Of a stretch of 64,000 nucleotides of DNA, positions 11,453 through 23,519 are shown piece after piece. Every line of letters starts with the position of its first letter. Within the stretch, counting starts at the first letter, position 1. The stretch is from Labyrinthula sp. Ha. Taxonomy: Eukaryota > Sar > Bigyra > Labyrinthulida > Labyrinthulaceae. A program made the position numbers and the translations under genes. The notes beneath the pieces were generated by a model, which ran no database searches, was not told the DNA's origin, and was given only the letters and a program-made list of their open reading frames with translations. Location: the NCBI GenBank assembly GCA_015227615.1, contig JAALGZ010000061.1, positions 1 through 64,000 of the forward strand, in the 5' to 3' direction.

Positions 11453-12769
11453 CTTCTCTTAGATTTAATATTCCAAGAAATAACTTTTATATCTTTAAAA
11501 ACTTTTCCCATGGGGACATAGATTAATTCACCATCACTATTAGCTTCAAACTTTCTGAAAGTTTATTTCATGAGGCTCAAACTACGCTAGGTAAAAGGAG
11601 GTTGTATTTTTAGATATTCAACTGCTTTATCCTTCTGAAAATTATTTCTCTCAAAATTTCATCATAACACACAATTCAGTCGTTACAATTTGATAACTTA
11701 TTTTATTCAAAACATTTTCCAATGAAAATATACAATTTTTTGAATTATCATGTGCAATTAGCACTACATCTTCTTCCAATTCACTTTGCTTGATTCTATT
11801 GACAGTAGTTTAAAGATAGTATAATCATCTTAGAATATTTCTATCTTTCTATTGTTTATCCTTGAATTATTGAAGTTAATTCCCCCATTCAGGTACTATG
11901 GAAATTCTGTCAGAGGGATTCCACATCATTCTAGGATACTCACCAGACACATCATTCCATAAGCGTGGAGTGAATATATATTCTTGCAACTCCATTATCA
12001 TACACATCATGGTAATCCATAACAGATTAATGACTTATATCTTTCTTTAATTCACCTGCCTTCTGAGCCTATTACTAAAGGGTATACTCACTTGCTGCAT
12101 TCAGTAAGTATGTACAGTCTTAGTTTTTTTTTGATGGAGAAATAAAATCACAATTTTTAGTATTTACTTTGAAAATATTAATTTAGCTCTAATGAAATAT
12201 AGTATAATATCTATAATTTTAATATCCTGTTAGAGTTTTAGTTATTTAATATTTTTTTAAGGTTTGAAACCATATAAACTTATAATATGGACGTTCATTT
12301 CCATCTGCATATTCATCAACACATAGACATATCAAAACCTGGTTAACCAATTCCAGCCATATTTTCAGGATTTAAATTATTGTTAGTTAGAGAGTATCTT
12401 ATGGGGGCAAGCATGACAACTATAACATGAAATACATTGCTTGACTAGTTTTTACTGATTATGCAACATTTTTGTTATTCTTTTGACTATGATATTATAA
12501 AGTTTGGTTACATATTCACTCGTTATGTTAAGGAATTTTTTACTAGCACAATGCTAGGATAATATCTTCTTTTTTACATGCCATAGCCCTGGATCGAATA
12601 AATATTTTGCCCCTTCCCTTCCTTTATCTCAATAAAATTGTTTAATTTGTAATTTTCAATGCTTTTCAAACATAGATCTTTCTTTTGCCAGCAAAAAAAA
12701 GCCACTGTGTACATAATGCATAAATTGACTATCGTATATCTGCACCCTCTTTTCATGGAGTTAATCAAC

Positions 12770-12788
12770 TATATATATATATATATAT
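12770..12788. repeat. (AT)n microsatellite
   Basis: About nine AT units, followed by TTCTC. Confidence 0.9.
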
Positions 12789-15118
12789 TCTCACCTCAAA
12801 GTGTCGTTAATAGGATTCTAAATATTAATAAAATCTATTTTCTTCAATCTAGAATGTTTATTATCCATTGAAAATATATTTACACGAAACTTGAGAATTA
12901 GTCAAGTTAGCGATATGTTAAGGAAGAACTTTACATGGCTTTCAAATTCGTGAAATATATTGACTGGCTAATTTCCCTATTAAAAACATAACAAATTTTA
13001 TTTATTTGTTGGTTTGCTATTATAACGCTCTTAGAAGTTCAGTATTAATCATTTTAACTACAATCTTATTGAGATTAATGTCGATAAGAATACGGGCTTA
13101 TGATGTCTGAACTAAAGTAAACACACCATAACTCTACTTAAAAGACTAACTATGTATATTCTATGTTTCAGGGTACGTTATGATTATTCAAAATAAAAGA
13201 ATAAAGCTAAATTTGCCTTAAAACTTTTAATTATTGGTTTTTGTGATATCAACCACCCATGCCAAGTATGTAGAGACAAAGTCTCATTATCTTCAAATCT
13301 TCTCTATAAATTTAAAAAATACTTAGTTTTCTTTTCTGATAATTTTTCTAAAACTAATTAAAAGTCTCTGTTTATTAAAAGATACAATTAATACTACCAA
13401 AATCTATTTAATATAGTATAAAAATTTGCTGACCACTAAGGAATATAATTGAATTTATTCAGAAGGATTATATTTAACAGAGCATGAATTCATACTTCTT
13501 ACTAAGGTACGAAGCAAACATGCAATGGCTTTAATATCTCTCTGATTATTGAATTATTAGCATTAGAATATTACTTCACTTACAAAAATAATTTATGACA
13601 ACATTAAAATTCTTAATTTTACTCTATAGCAAGTAAATACGAGTACATCTTTCAATTATTTAGTGTATATATTATACCGTCGAGTCAAATACGTTACCTA
13701 CATTTATTTCTTCTTATAACGAAAAAATTAAGATTATTGTCATAACAATATGTAAATGTTGTGCAAATGGTCACCTTTTTCATTTAAAAATCTTTACCAG
13801 TCGTTTCTACTGAACGGGTTTTCTGAAGCTCCTTTTGTATTATTTAATGGCGATTATATTTACAGATAAACTTTGAATGTACCTTCAATACACAGACGCT
13901 CATTGAACGGTCCAAAAGAATTTTTATTTATGCTTTTTATTAAAGTAGTTAAAGCTTCTTGTTTTTTGTTTCTGATTGAACAATATATAAAATATATCGG
14001 CAAAAATCTTTATGCTCTAAAAAATGATGTTACAAGATATGTCATGGAGATGAATCTTTTAAATGATAGATTTGGTTGTTTACGCGAGCAAACATGACTT
14101 TAGAGTCAATAAACATAGCAAATACTCTCGATCAGTACAAGAACTTTATGTTAATTTCCCTCCACATAAAGGGAAATTTTGTATAATTGTGTTTTTTTTG
14201 GAAGGGCTTTTTTATTCTAATATGATAGATAATGTGTTACCCATACATAACGATACATGTAGTATGTGTATATTAGTTTTAGTCAGATTATGTTATGACT
14301 GTTTTTTTTTAATCTGGTAAAAAAGGTAATCTTGAATTCTATGACTTATATCCATTAAAATGATAGTACTTTATCTTGTTATATTGTCTCAAATGGGTAC
14401 GATGCTTGTCATCTTACAATTAAAGAGACTTAATAGGCATAAATTAACAATATAATTTTCTCATATTTACTTCTTACGTTGTTCGTATCTTCCTTATATT
14501 AAGTTCTTAAAGGAGTAGTTTTTGTTTTCTATGGGACATTACAAAGAAATTTTTATTCACTTTATTCAATGATAGTTTGCCAAGTTTCAAAAGACCTATT
14601 CCGCAATTTCTTACGTTATATATCTTGTTTTTATCATTCGTCAAACAAGTGGCCATTCCAGCATATTTTAACAAATAAAAAATACTATGTGATTGTATAC
14701 ATATATATTGGCACTTCGTAACAGCCCACCTCAAACCGTTGTGACTCATTCTTTTTAAGATTAACTTTTCGTTAAGAAAAATATTTTATATATTATCTTA
14801 GAATTTTAGTCCGACAATGAATCATTATTTCTTATAAAATAGTATAGTTGATTTGATCACTTCGGGAAATAAGAATTTTCTTTGAAGAAGGAATTATTGC
14901 AACAGCAACTATTCATGCTACTGTATAGAAAATATCTCAGGCATAATAGAATATACAAGAAGGATGCCAACTGAAAATTTTAATCTTTATGTAAGGTAAC
15001 TATAGCTTAGCATAATTATACTCTTAAAACATGATTGATGTAAACGATTCCAACGATTCAAATTTAAATTTTGCCAAGGCAAATATTATTCTGATCGCTA
15101 TTTTTAATTTTCTTAGTA

Positions 15119-15141
15119 AATATATATATATATATATATAT
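15119..15141. repeat. (AT)n microsatellite
   Basis: About eleven AT units, followed by TTCTGTAATT. Confidence 0.9.
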
Positions 15142-18100
15142 TCTGTAATTCTAGCTTACAAGCGATCGCGATTATTGTCGAATATATTATTTTTTTTTGC
15201 ACGATAATACTATCTTTTTTTGAAAATTTAAATAATTTCATTTCATGGACACTCTGTAATTCTTAGTCCTTTTCAGTAGTATACCCTGGTTCTTGTATTC
15301 AAAATTAAGCATAAACTGCAAGTAGTAGGCTCAAATTAAATAATCTTATTTTCATCATGTCATTATGATCACTATACAGTTATATATATATTAATTTATG
15401 GGAAAACCTAGCGATGTGTAGATATCCATCATAGAAGTTACTTAATCTCTTATAAGTATTCTCATGTTCACGAAATTACCGTGTAATTATTCAGCTAAGA
15501 TGGTCTTAGCATCAATAGTTCAACATATGAAATAATATTTCTTAGGTTCGATCTTCAGTATTCATCCTTTGAACACTGCTCGTCTCAAAAAACTGTCTTC
15601 TATTTTTCAATCTATGATTTTTTTTTATTCATTATCTCTTGTAATGTTAAAATATTTTAAATTTTTTAGAAGCTACGCTAAATTATTATATTCAAATTTT
15701 GATCAATTTGTGTGTCTTCTGTTGATCTGGGTTCATCTCTACTATATATATATATATACATATATATATTTTTATATTCTTTTCAATCTAGATTGCTTAA
15801 ATTCAGGGACCTAAAACATCCTAAGAAAAGTTAGAAACTAATTTTTAGTTCATATCACCGTTACTAATAGTAAACATTTCAATAAATGGAGACCTTGTCT
15901 TCTGAATTCAATAAATATAGTTGAGGTTAAAGAATTCCTACTAATGAGATCTTATGAAATTTCATCTATAAAAACAACCCATCTTACTGCTTTTCTTCAT
16001 ATTTAATCCAATTACCTGCTGACCTTCTAAAAGGTATAGTTTGGTTGCGTTTAGCATATAACAATCTAATAGCTATAGACATCATGCTTTAGCAGAGAAT
16101 ATACTCTTGTATTGATATTTATATCATTATTGTACTATTGCTGAGCCATTTGATATCGATAAAAAAAAATTATAAAATAAATATGTATCTTTAGTAGTTG
16201 AAAATCAGGTGTTTTACTTCATTTTTTATTCTTTTTAAACCCTTGTGAATTATTATTTTTCTTCTCGTCAATGTATTGACACTCTATTATAAAACAAATT
16301 AGTTCTGATGATAAAATGATTTTATATAGACATTTTACTGACTATTCATTTTAATAAATTATCTATTCTTTTATTATCCCTTACTTACTTGAAACAAGTT
16401 GATAATGGTGGTTTAGTATCTTTACCTAGTTTTTATGGCATTGATTGCTGGTGTTACTGATGAAGTATTTATTCTCTTAGTATTCCTCTTACAAAATATT
16501 TAATTCTTGTTAAACATTAATGATGACTTTGGTCATCACTTAAATAACCATACTACTCCAAATATAATGAAGCTACTATAAATAATATAACCCCACCATT
16601 TGACAATATAGAGAAAAAATATTCAAAATTGTATCAAACTATCTGTTCAGTTTTATGAGAATAGCCAATTTAATATTATTTTTACCAATAGGCAAATTAA
16701 AGTTATCAAGAGAAACTACCGTTTGAACTACTTAATAATAATGAACACATCTTATTCGCCCAAAATTTTAGTCTGAGGCTTAAAAAATTTCCAAATAATT
16801 ACATTTTGTGTTTCGACGTCTTTTTTCCTGTTTTTTGGTAATGATATTAAATGTGTAATAATATAATCACTGTTCTTAATTACTATGGTTATTTTAGATC
16901 AACGAATAATAGTAAAAGTCATTTAAGCTGTGCATAAACTTTTCCCCTTGATTAAAGAGGATATCTCATATTGTATAGAAACCTTGTTTACATTCCATAA
17001 TTTATTTTCATTACTCAGGCTTAAGATAATGGTTCAATTAATCATACTCTCAATACATTCTTTATCAGTGATTATAAGAATTCTTACAACTTCAATACAG
17101 GTTGAACTTTTCAGAGGTTTTGCTTATGAAAGTTATTATGTTTTGTTCTCGTATCTTATCGTCGGAGAACAAACTAATATTAATAGATGTGCTGTTTATG
17201 CAGTCTTGCAAACATATAAAAGGATTTCTTTAGACCCTGATTTCCTTTTTATTTTATGAGATAGTTTCACGTATAGAATTCTCTTCTTTTGATAAATCAA
17301 AGTAAAAATAAAATATATGGCATAATACTAAAGTTTCTAAGCCATTATAGATTATGTTACAACTAAGAAATTAAATCGAGATTATTTGCTTATCCAGTAG
17401 TTAACTTAAACCCCTGGTAAAATAAATAATATCTTTATCAAACTACAATGGTTCTCATATATAATGTGGTATTAGTCTTACTGAAAGAAAGCTCTACTGT
17501 TTAACTAACCCTTAGAGAGTGAATCATCAATTTTCTTTTTACACGCGTTAAATAAAATAACTAAAATTTCCTTTTAATAAACAATATTTATAATAAAATC
17601 ATAACCTTTTACTCAATCTATTTTATAAATTGTATGCTCTTTTACAGTTATTCTTTTTAATTAAATTAATATAAAACTATAAATATATCTTCCAAGTCGT
17701 CAAGAATATAACTTATTTCATATAGTTTTTTATCTTTTTCTATTCAATTTTCCACAAATTAACTCTAATGCATATTTTTTCCAATTCTTCTATGAAATAT
17801 TCTGTATCCAAATGCTTCATTTCCCTATAACTAGTATTAACAATCTCAGTTTACCAGAGATATCAAATTTTTTCATTCAAACTGCTATATTTATATTCAT
17901 AAATACAACATAAAAATCCTTATCAGTATTTTGAATATTTATGTTAGGTTTATGTCACAATATATCAAATATTCTTTTGCTTAGAAAACTCTTTTAGTGA
18001 TACATAGACTTGCTGAAAGCAAAATCAACCCATCTTTATTGCTAGCTAGGAACTCTTGTAGATGCTTACTCCTTTCGTTGAACTATTTTCTTTTGATAGT

Positions 18101-19906
18101 TTTATTAAAAGAGAAGAAATAATACTTTTTATTTGCGCAATAAAAAACATCTTTGAACAGCTTTATTAAAGGTGGTGATATAGTTTTGTCTACTTGCTTC
18201 ATATAGAAATAGGAATATATCTAAGGCTAGATAAGAAGCTACAAAAACCTAAAGTCAAATAGATAAACATAATTATTCAAAAAAAATAAATAGCTTTAAA
18301 GTTTTCTTTTGCAGTTGTTTCGACACTAAATATTTAGATTCAACTTTCATAACGATTACGATCAAGTAGATTAAACAAATGGTCATATTATACATAAAAA
18401 ATATTCTTCTTGAAAAACATAAAAATATTCCTCGAATTTTTGAACATGAACATTTGCTTTTTCTGTAAGTTATTAAACAACATTATTCATATTTTTGTTC
18501 TCTTCTTTTTGATATATTTAAAAACAACTTAACGATTTAGATACCTGTTTTGCTTAAAACCTAATCATTATTTATGAAAAAGATAAAACTTAATGTGGGG
18601 TTTTCTTTAACGATGTTTTCTAGAATAAATTAATACATCTTTTCATAGATTAGTGGATCCACAACTTATAAAACCCCTTTCTTCGTATCTCATTGCAAAT
18701 AGCGTTTTCTTAATAATAGCATCATAATATTCTATTCATTTATTCTATTATAAATTCAATAGTAATCCTTCATAAAAATCCAATCAAATGAAATTGAATT
18801 TTATAGTAATAGTTTTTATTTTCTTATATATTCATTAATCAATTTCACGTTATTTAATTGGTTAGATTTTATAAAGGTTCCAATCATATAATCAAAGTAA
18901 TACTATCCGATATTAAACCGTATTAAAATTCAATGCAGCTCAGTTAAGCAAAAAAGCGAACCGCAAAAAAAAGAGAAATTAAATTAATTAAATCATAAAA
19001 AAATAGATTTTATATGCCTTTTAGTTAAATAAAGACTTTTCTGAGGTTGTATGGTATGTTGAAAATAGGTGAAACAAAATTTATTTTGAAAAGGATAATG
19101 AGCAAGAAGAAGGTGTTATTATACAAGCTGAAAAGAGAGATAAGCTAGTATAAAACACATATGAGGATAAGCAACAAGGAGCAAAAAAAAAGATTTATTA
19201 TTATATTTGTAAAAGATTGAAATGAGTTTTACATATTGTAGCAGCCGCTGTTAAATATTTTGCATAAAAGTTGTTGGATGCAGTTACGGCTTCAAGACAC
19301 ATTACAGGATGTTTAAACTCTGTTCAATACAAAAACTGAGTAAGCAAAACAATATTGGGCTATGTTGGTCTATGTTTTGCTACAAACCTTAGTTCTTGTT
19401 TTTTTGCCAATTTAAATGTTTTTTTTTGTATTTACTTGATAAGCAAAAAATGAGAACTTCTTTTCAAAGTACATTCGTGACATATATTTTACCAGAACAC
19501 ATTTTTTCATAAATTAGAAAGTTAATTCAATCATTTGTAGATAAATAAATATTAAAAGTTCATTTTCTACTCTTTCTAACAAATTTACTTTTTTTTAAGT
19601 CTTGAGAAGTTTAATGTGTTTCTTCCGGAAAATAGAATATTTAGTTCATAAACTTTCATTCAATACAACTATGTATAGAATTAAATATTTTATTATATAA
19701 ATACAATATATTTTTGTTTATATCTATTTATATTTTTACTGTCGTGTATTTTTGTAAAACTGCAACTAAAATATAAACAGGTGTGAACATATATTCAATA
19801 TTCTTGACTAAATAAGACAATAATAAAAAATATACAGAATATAAATATTTAACACCATATAGTTTAAAATAAAACAAAACTAAATATAAAAACTAAATAA
19901 AAAATA

Positions 19907-20176
19907 ATGGGTTGTTGGTTTTCAAAGATAAAAAAAAAGAAAAAAGTAGAAATGAAGGAAGCACAAAAAAAGTTACAGGAAGCAGCGGGAACTTCAATGG
20001 CATTATATATAATGGAAGGGATCATAAAAGATGATATCTCTGAAGAAGAAGATATAGATCTCACCGATCTTAACACAGCTGCGGGATTAGAAGAAACGAA
20101 AGAACTCTCAGCTCTACCTCCGCAACTACTTATGCAAAGAGAACATGGGGAGGTAGTAAAAGAAACTAAAGTGTAA
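19907..20176 (+). CDS. Small dually acylated, membrane-targeted protein (89 aa), function unknown
   Basis: The protein starts MGCWFSK followed by a lysine run (KIKKKKK). Gly2 is an N-myristoylation site, Cys3 a likely palmitoylation site, and the polybasic run would add affinity for acidic membranes, so it is probably held on the cytosolic face of a membrane. The rest is an acidic, mostly hydrophilic chain (ISEEEDIDLTDL) with a possible short helix at about 15-42 (MKEAQKKLQEAAG...ALYIMEGIIK). It begins like LAMTOR1/p18 (MGCC...) and other small acylated scaffolds, but I see no further similarity. The composition differs sharply from the surrounding desert, the start context is AAAATAATGG, and it is on the same strand as the next two genes, 280 bp upstream of the oxidoreductase. 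Real gene likely; function not assigned. Confidence 0.75.
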   Translation: MGCWFSKIKKKKKVEMKEAQKKLQEAAGTSMALYIMEGIIKDDISEEEDIDLTDLNTAAGLEETKELSALPPQLLMQREHGEVVKETKV

Positions 20177-20456
20177 ATTTGACACTTAAAATTCAATAGA
20201 ATGTTTTTTTTCATAAAAACACCTTTGTTATTCTCTCAATAACCTTGTTGAAAAAACAAACTCATCTTTTTCCATTTTCTCTTCTCATATATAAATATCA
20301 AACTGAGACAACACTGTATTATTATTGCATTTTGAAACACACCAATATAATCTTATTTGATTGGTTCCATTAACAATCCACCAATGAAATTACACAAATA
20401 ACTCCTAAATGTTCCCGACAAAACACACGAGAAAGACAAACAGAAAGTAAAAGACA

Positions 20457-21794
20457 ATGAAAGTAATCATCGTAGGTGGAGGAATTATTGGATGTTCTAC
20501 TGCATACTATATTAGGAAATTACATAATAAAACAAACCCCTCAGAAGACCTTGAGATTATTCTTATTGAACAAGAAGCCATAGCTGCGGCCGCAAGTGGA
20601 CAAGCAGGTGGATTCCTCCTAAACTCAAATGAACAAAGTGGATTTGGGAACTTAAGTAGACTCTCATTTGAACTTTTTAAGAAGTTGGCAGATCAATTTG
20701 GTGCTGAGGAAATTCAGTATAGGCCTATTGATTGTTACAGAGCAGAGTACTCACCTAAAACAACAATTGAAGCAATGGATATGTCACTTTCCACATCTGT
20801 GGACGAACCAAACAGAAGTTGGTTTAAAACTCAAGCAACTTTATCTATGAAACCTGGAACAGGTGCATTTCGTCGTAATAGACGGAATCCAAGACCTTCT
20901 TACGCACCACATCCAGAAATGAGAGAATTTTCGTTTCTGAACCAACATAAACTTGAAATTACAGAACGAGTTTTTACAGAAGTTGAAACTGCTCAAGTTG
21001 ATCCTCTATTAATCTGTAAGAAGTTTTTAAAAGCATCTGGTGCTAAAATAATTTTTTCTAAGTTTATTGGTTTAAAGTTATATGATATCGATAAGGATAA
21101 AATTGAGTCGGTTATAATCGAAAACGAATCCGGCGATAAATCGTTCGTATCGGGTGATGAATTTTGTTTTTGTATGGGACCATGGAGTGATAAACTTCGA
21201 CGAATCGGATTGCAAGTTCCGATAATATCCGGTAAAAGAATTAATAGTGTTTCGATAAATACTTCTTCCGGAACATTACCAGCAGCAACATTTTTTACAA
21301 ACTATGCAAATTGTGAAATATTTTTAAGAAAAAATGGATCAGCATATTTAAATTCATCAAGAGGTGGAGAAGCTATTTTAAAGAAAAAACCAAGTGCTAC
21401 TGAAGTTGATGTAGAGCTTTGTAAACAATTAGAAGGATTTTGGAAAGATATCTTTATTGGTGAGAGTGGAAGAGGTTTGTCGTTGTTGAATCGTAAGAAA
21501 ATTGTTTCAGAAGTTAAAGCTCAAGCTGCTTATATGCCTAAAGTTGGATGGAGTGATTATAAAACAGATCATAAGGGAGAAGAAAAAGAGGATACAAGAA
21601 GACCAATATTTTCTCGACTACCTGGAAAAGTGAACGGGTATATGTCCTGTGGTCATTATGCTTCTGGTATTCTATTAGCACCAATTTCAGGTATGATAAT
21701 GGCAGAACTTATTTTACGAAATGAACCACATGCTATTATAGATATAAGAGATTATCAATTATTACCCTCACAAACTAAAGTTTCAAAAAATTAA
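20457..21794 (+). CDS. FAD-dependent oxidoreductase, DAO family (Tda3/YurR-like)
   Basis: A 445-residue intronless protein. The N-terminal Rossmann motif is VIIVGGGIIGCSTAYYI (residues 3-19) with the acidic end of strand 2 at IILIEQE. It is followed by ASGQAGGFL (47-55), the AASGxAGG signature of the DAO branch that includes yeast Tda3 and bacterial YurR-type oxidases, and then LSRLSFELFKKLADQFG. The C-terminal FAD contact GHYASGILLAPISG is present. The family oxidises amine or amino-acid substrates with FAD, transferring electrons to oxygen or another acceptor; the substrate here cannot be read. No signal peptide or membrane helix is seen. An in-frame stretch around residues 130-160 rich in R and N (FRRNRRNPRPS) looks like a lineage-specific insert. 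It is followed after 150 bp by the isocitrate dehydrogenase gene. Confidence 0.9.
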   Translation: MKVIIVGGGIIGCSTAYYIRKLHNKTNPSEDLEIILIEQEAIAAAASGQAGGFLLNSNEQSGFGNLSRLSFELFKKLADQFGAEEIQYRPIDCYRAEYSPKTTIEAMDMSLSTSVDEPNRSWFKTQATLSMKPGTGAFRRNRRNPRPSYAPHPEMREFSFLNQHKLEITERVFTEVETAQVDPLLICKKFLKASGAKIIFSKFIGLKLYDIDKDKIESVIIENESGDKSFVSGDEFCFCMGPWSDKLRRIGLQVPIISGKRINSVSINTSSGTLPAATFFTNYANCEIFLRKNGSAYLNSSRGGEAILKKKPSATEVDVELCKQLEGFWKDIFIGESGRGLSLLNRKKIVSEVKAQAAYMPKVGWSDYKTDHKGEEKEDTRRPIFSRLPGKVNGYMSCGHYASGILLAPISGMIMAELILRNEPHAIIDIRDYQLLPSQTKVSKN

Positions 21795-21944
21795 CTGAGT
21801 TTCTTTTTATTCTTTATTTATTATCTTTGTACAAATATTATTTAAAACCAAATAAGATTTGCCCAAAATATTGCACAATCTTCACATTTTTTTTTACTTA
21901 ACAAAAAGTTGTAAATCCGGTATCTTAAAGAAAAAGATACCAAA

Positions 21945-23519
21945 ATGTTTCGATCTCTCCCTGTACGCTTATTCAATCCAATTTCACACTCCAAACATTT
22001 TATGCGCTATGCCTCGACTTCTAAGATCCAATCCCCACCCCTTGTTTACGTTTCTGGAGAAGAAATGACGCGTTATGCGATGCAGTTGATCTTGGACAAG
22101 TGGATACATCCGAATATAGACACAAGCAAATGGGAGTTTTATGATTTAAGTGCAAAAAATCGTGATGATACGAAGGATCAAGTTTTACATGATGTAATCT
22201 CTGCAGGAAAGAGAGTTTGTTCAATCTTCAAGGAACCTACAGTGACACCGACGAAAGAACAGAAGGAGAAATTAGGATTAAGTCAAGCTTGGGGAAGTCC
22301 AAATGGAGCAATGAGACGTGGTTGGAAAGGAATAACTATTTCAAGAGATACTATTTTGATAGATGGGATGCAATTAGGTTATAAGAAAAAAGTTTTGTTC
22401 GAAAGACACGCAGTAGGCGGAGAATATGGTGCTGGATGGGATGTCGTTGGAGCAGGAAAGTTAAAAACTATTTTTTATCCTAATGAAGGAGAAGAAAAAG
22501 TTATTGATGAAAGAGTTTTGGAAGATGTGGACAATGCAGTTGTTACTTATCATAATCCACTTGATAATGTGACAGATTTAGCCCATCATTTCTTCAAGAG
22601 AAGTTTAGATGAAGGTGTTACTCCATATGTTGTTACTAAAAAGACTGTATTTAAATGGCAAGAAGGATTTTGGGAAAAAATGAAACAAGTGTTTGACGAA
22701 TTTTATAAAGAAAAGTTTCTTGCTGCAGGACTTTTGGAGGGTACAAATGGTGAATTATGTCATTTGATCAGTGATGCAGCAACTATGCAAATAATTAGAT
22801 GGAATGATGGTGGATTCAGTATGGCTGCGCATAATTATGATGGAGATATGTTAACTGATGAACTTGCACAGATGCATAGATCTCCAGGATTTATTACGAG
22901 CAACTTGTTAGGAAAGAATGATGAAACAGGAGAGATGATTAAAGAGTTTGAAGCGAGTCATGGAACAGTTAGTGATATGTATGAAGATCATGTATCAGGT
23001 AGAGAAACAAGTTTGAATCCACTTGGTTTAGTTGAAGCTTTAATAGGTGCAATGGAACACTCTGTAGAGTTAGATTTAGTTAAAGAAGGACTTGAAGGTG
23101 AGGAATTGGAAAAGAAAAAGGAAAAAAGTGATGTAGTTGAGTTTACAAGGAGATTAAGAAGAATTTTGCATAGAAGTATGGTTGAAGGAAAAGGAACTAG
23201 AGATATCAGTGGTCCAGAAGGATTGACTACAGAAGATTTTGTGGATCATGTTGGAAAAGTGTTGGAGAAAACAACGCCAGAGATGAAAGAATTGCTTAAA
23301 CAACAAGAAAGGGATTCCAAAAGGAGAAAACGAAAAGTTCCTGTTAGAGAAAAAAGTATTCAAGCACAGTTTGATGTTGAAGGTATGCGTAGATTTTTTG
23401 ATGATTTGGATACAAATGGGGATGGAAATATTGATTTTGAAGAGTTTTGCAACGGAATGCTTAACATTGGAGTGTATCCAAAGAAGTTCTTTTCTGATCC
23501 TGGACAAAGACCGCATTAA
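21945..23519 (+). CDS. Mitochondrial isocitrate dehydrogenase with C-terminal EF-hand, probably NAD+-dependent
   Basis: A 524-residue intronless protein that converts isocitrate to 2-oxoglutarate in the TCA cycle. Residues 1-27 (MFRSLPVRLFNP...MRYAST) are basic, Ser/Arg-rich and lack acids, as in mitochondrial presequences. Core motifs: GEEMTRYAMQLI, the substrate loop SPNGAMRRGW, RHAVGGEYG, a DGDMLTDELAQ metal-site strand, and ASHGTVSDMYEDHVSGRETSLNPLG. In human NADP-dependent IDH1 the same site reads HGTVTRHYR, where R314 and H315 hold the 2'-phosphate of NADP. Here these are Asp and Met, which predicts NAD+ use. After a basic linker (SKRRKRKVP) comes a canonical EF-hand loop DTNGDGNIDFEE (about 489-500), so Ca2+ control is plausible. 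Fused EF-hand IDHs have been reported in some algae, as far as I recall. The ATG gives the presequence directly and is the likely start. Confidence 0.93.
   Translation: MFRSLPVRLFNPISHSKHFMRYASTSKIQSPPLVYVSGEEMTRYAMQLILDKWIHPNIDTSKWEFYDLSAKNRDDTKDQVLHDVISAGKRVCSIFKEPTVTPTKEQKEKLGLSQAWGSPNGAMRRGWKGITISRDTILIDGMQLGYKKKVLFERHAVGGEYGAGWDVVGAGKLKTIFYPNEGEEKVIDERVLEDVDNAVVTYHNPLDNVTDLAHHFFKRSLDEGVTPYVVTKKTVFKWQEGFWEKMKQVFDEFYKEKFLAAGLLEGTNGELCHLISDAATMQIIRWNDGGFSMAAHNYDGDMLTDELAQMHRSPGFITSNLLGKNDETGEMIKEFEASHGTVSDMYEDHVSGRETSLNPLGLVEALIGAMEHSVELDLVKEGLEGEELEKKKEKSDVVEFTRRLRRILHRSMVEGKGTRDISGPEGLTTEDFVDHVGKVLEKTTPEMKELLKQQERDSKRRKRKVPVREKSIQAQFDVEGMRRFFDDLDTNGDGNIDFEEFCNGMLNIGVYPKKFFSDPGQRPH

Larger units (their letters stand above)
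6460..19860. other. 13.4 kb gene-poor AT-rich region
   Basis: Only short open frames, frequent stops on both strands and simple repeats are visible. I find no recognisable host gene. A faint Ty3-like fragment at 11,252-11,452 is listed separately. Since the genome appears to use introns near 30 nt, a small intron-rich gene could be hidden here and I would not see it reliably. Confidence 0.5.
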
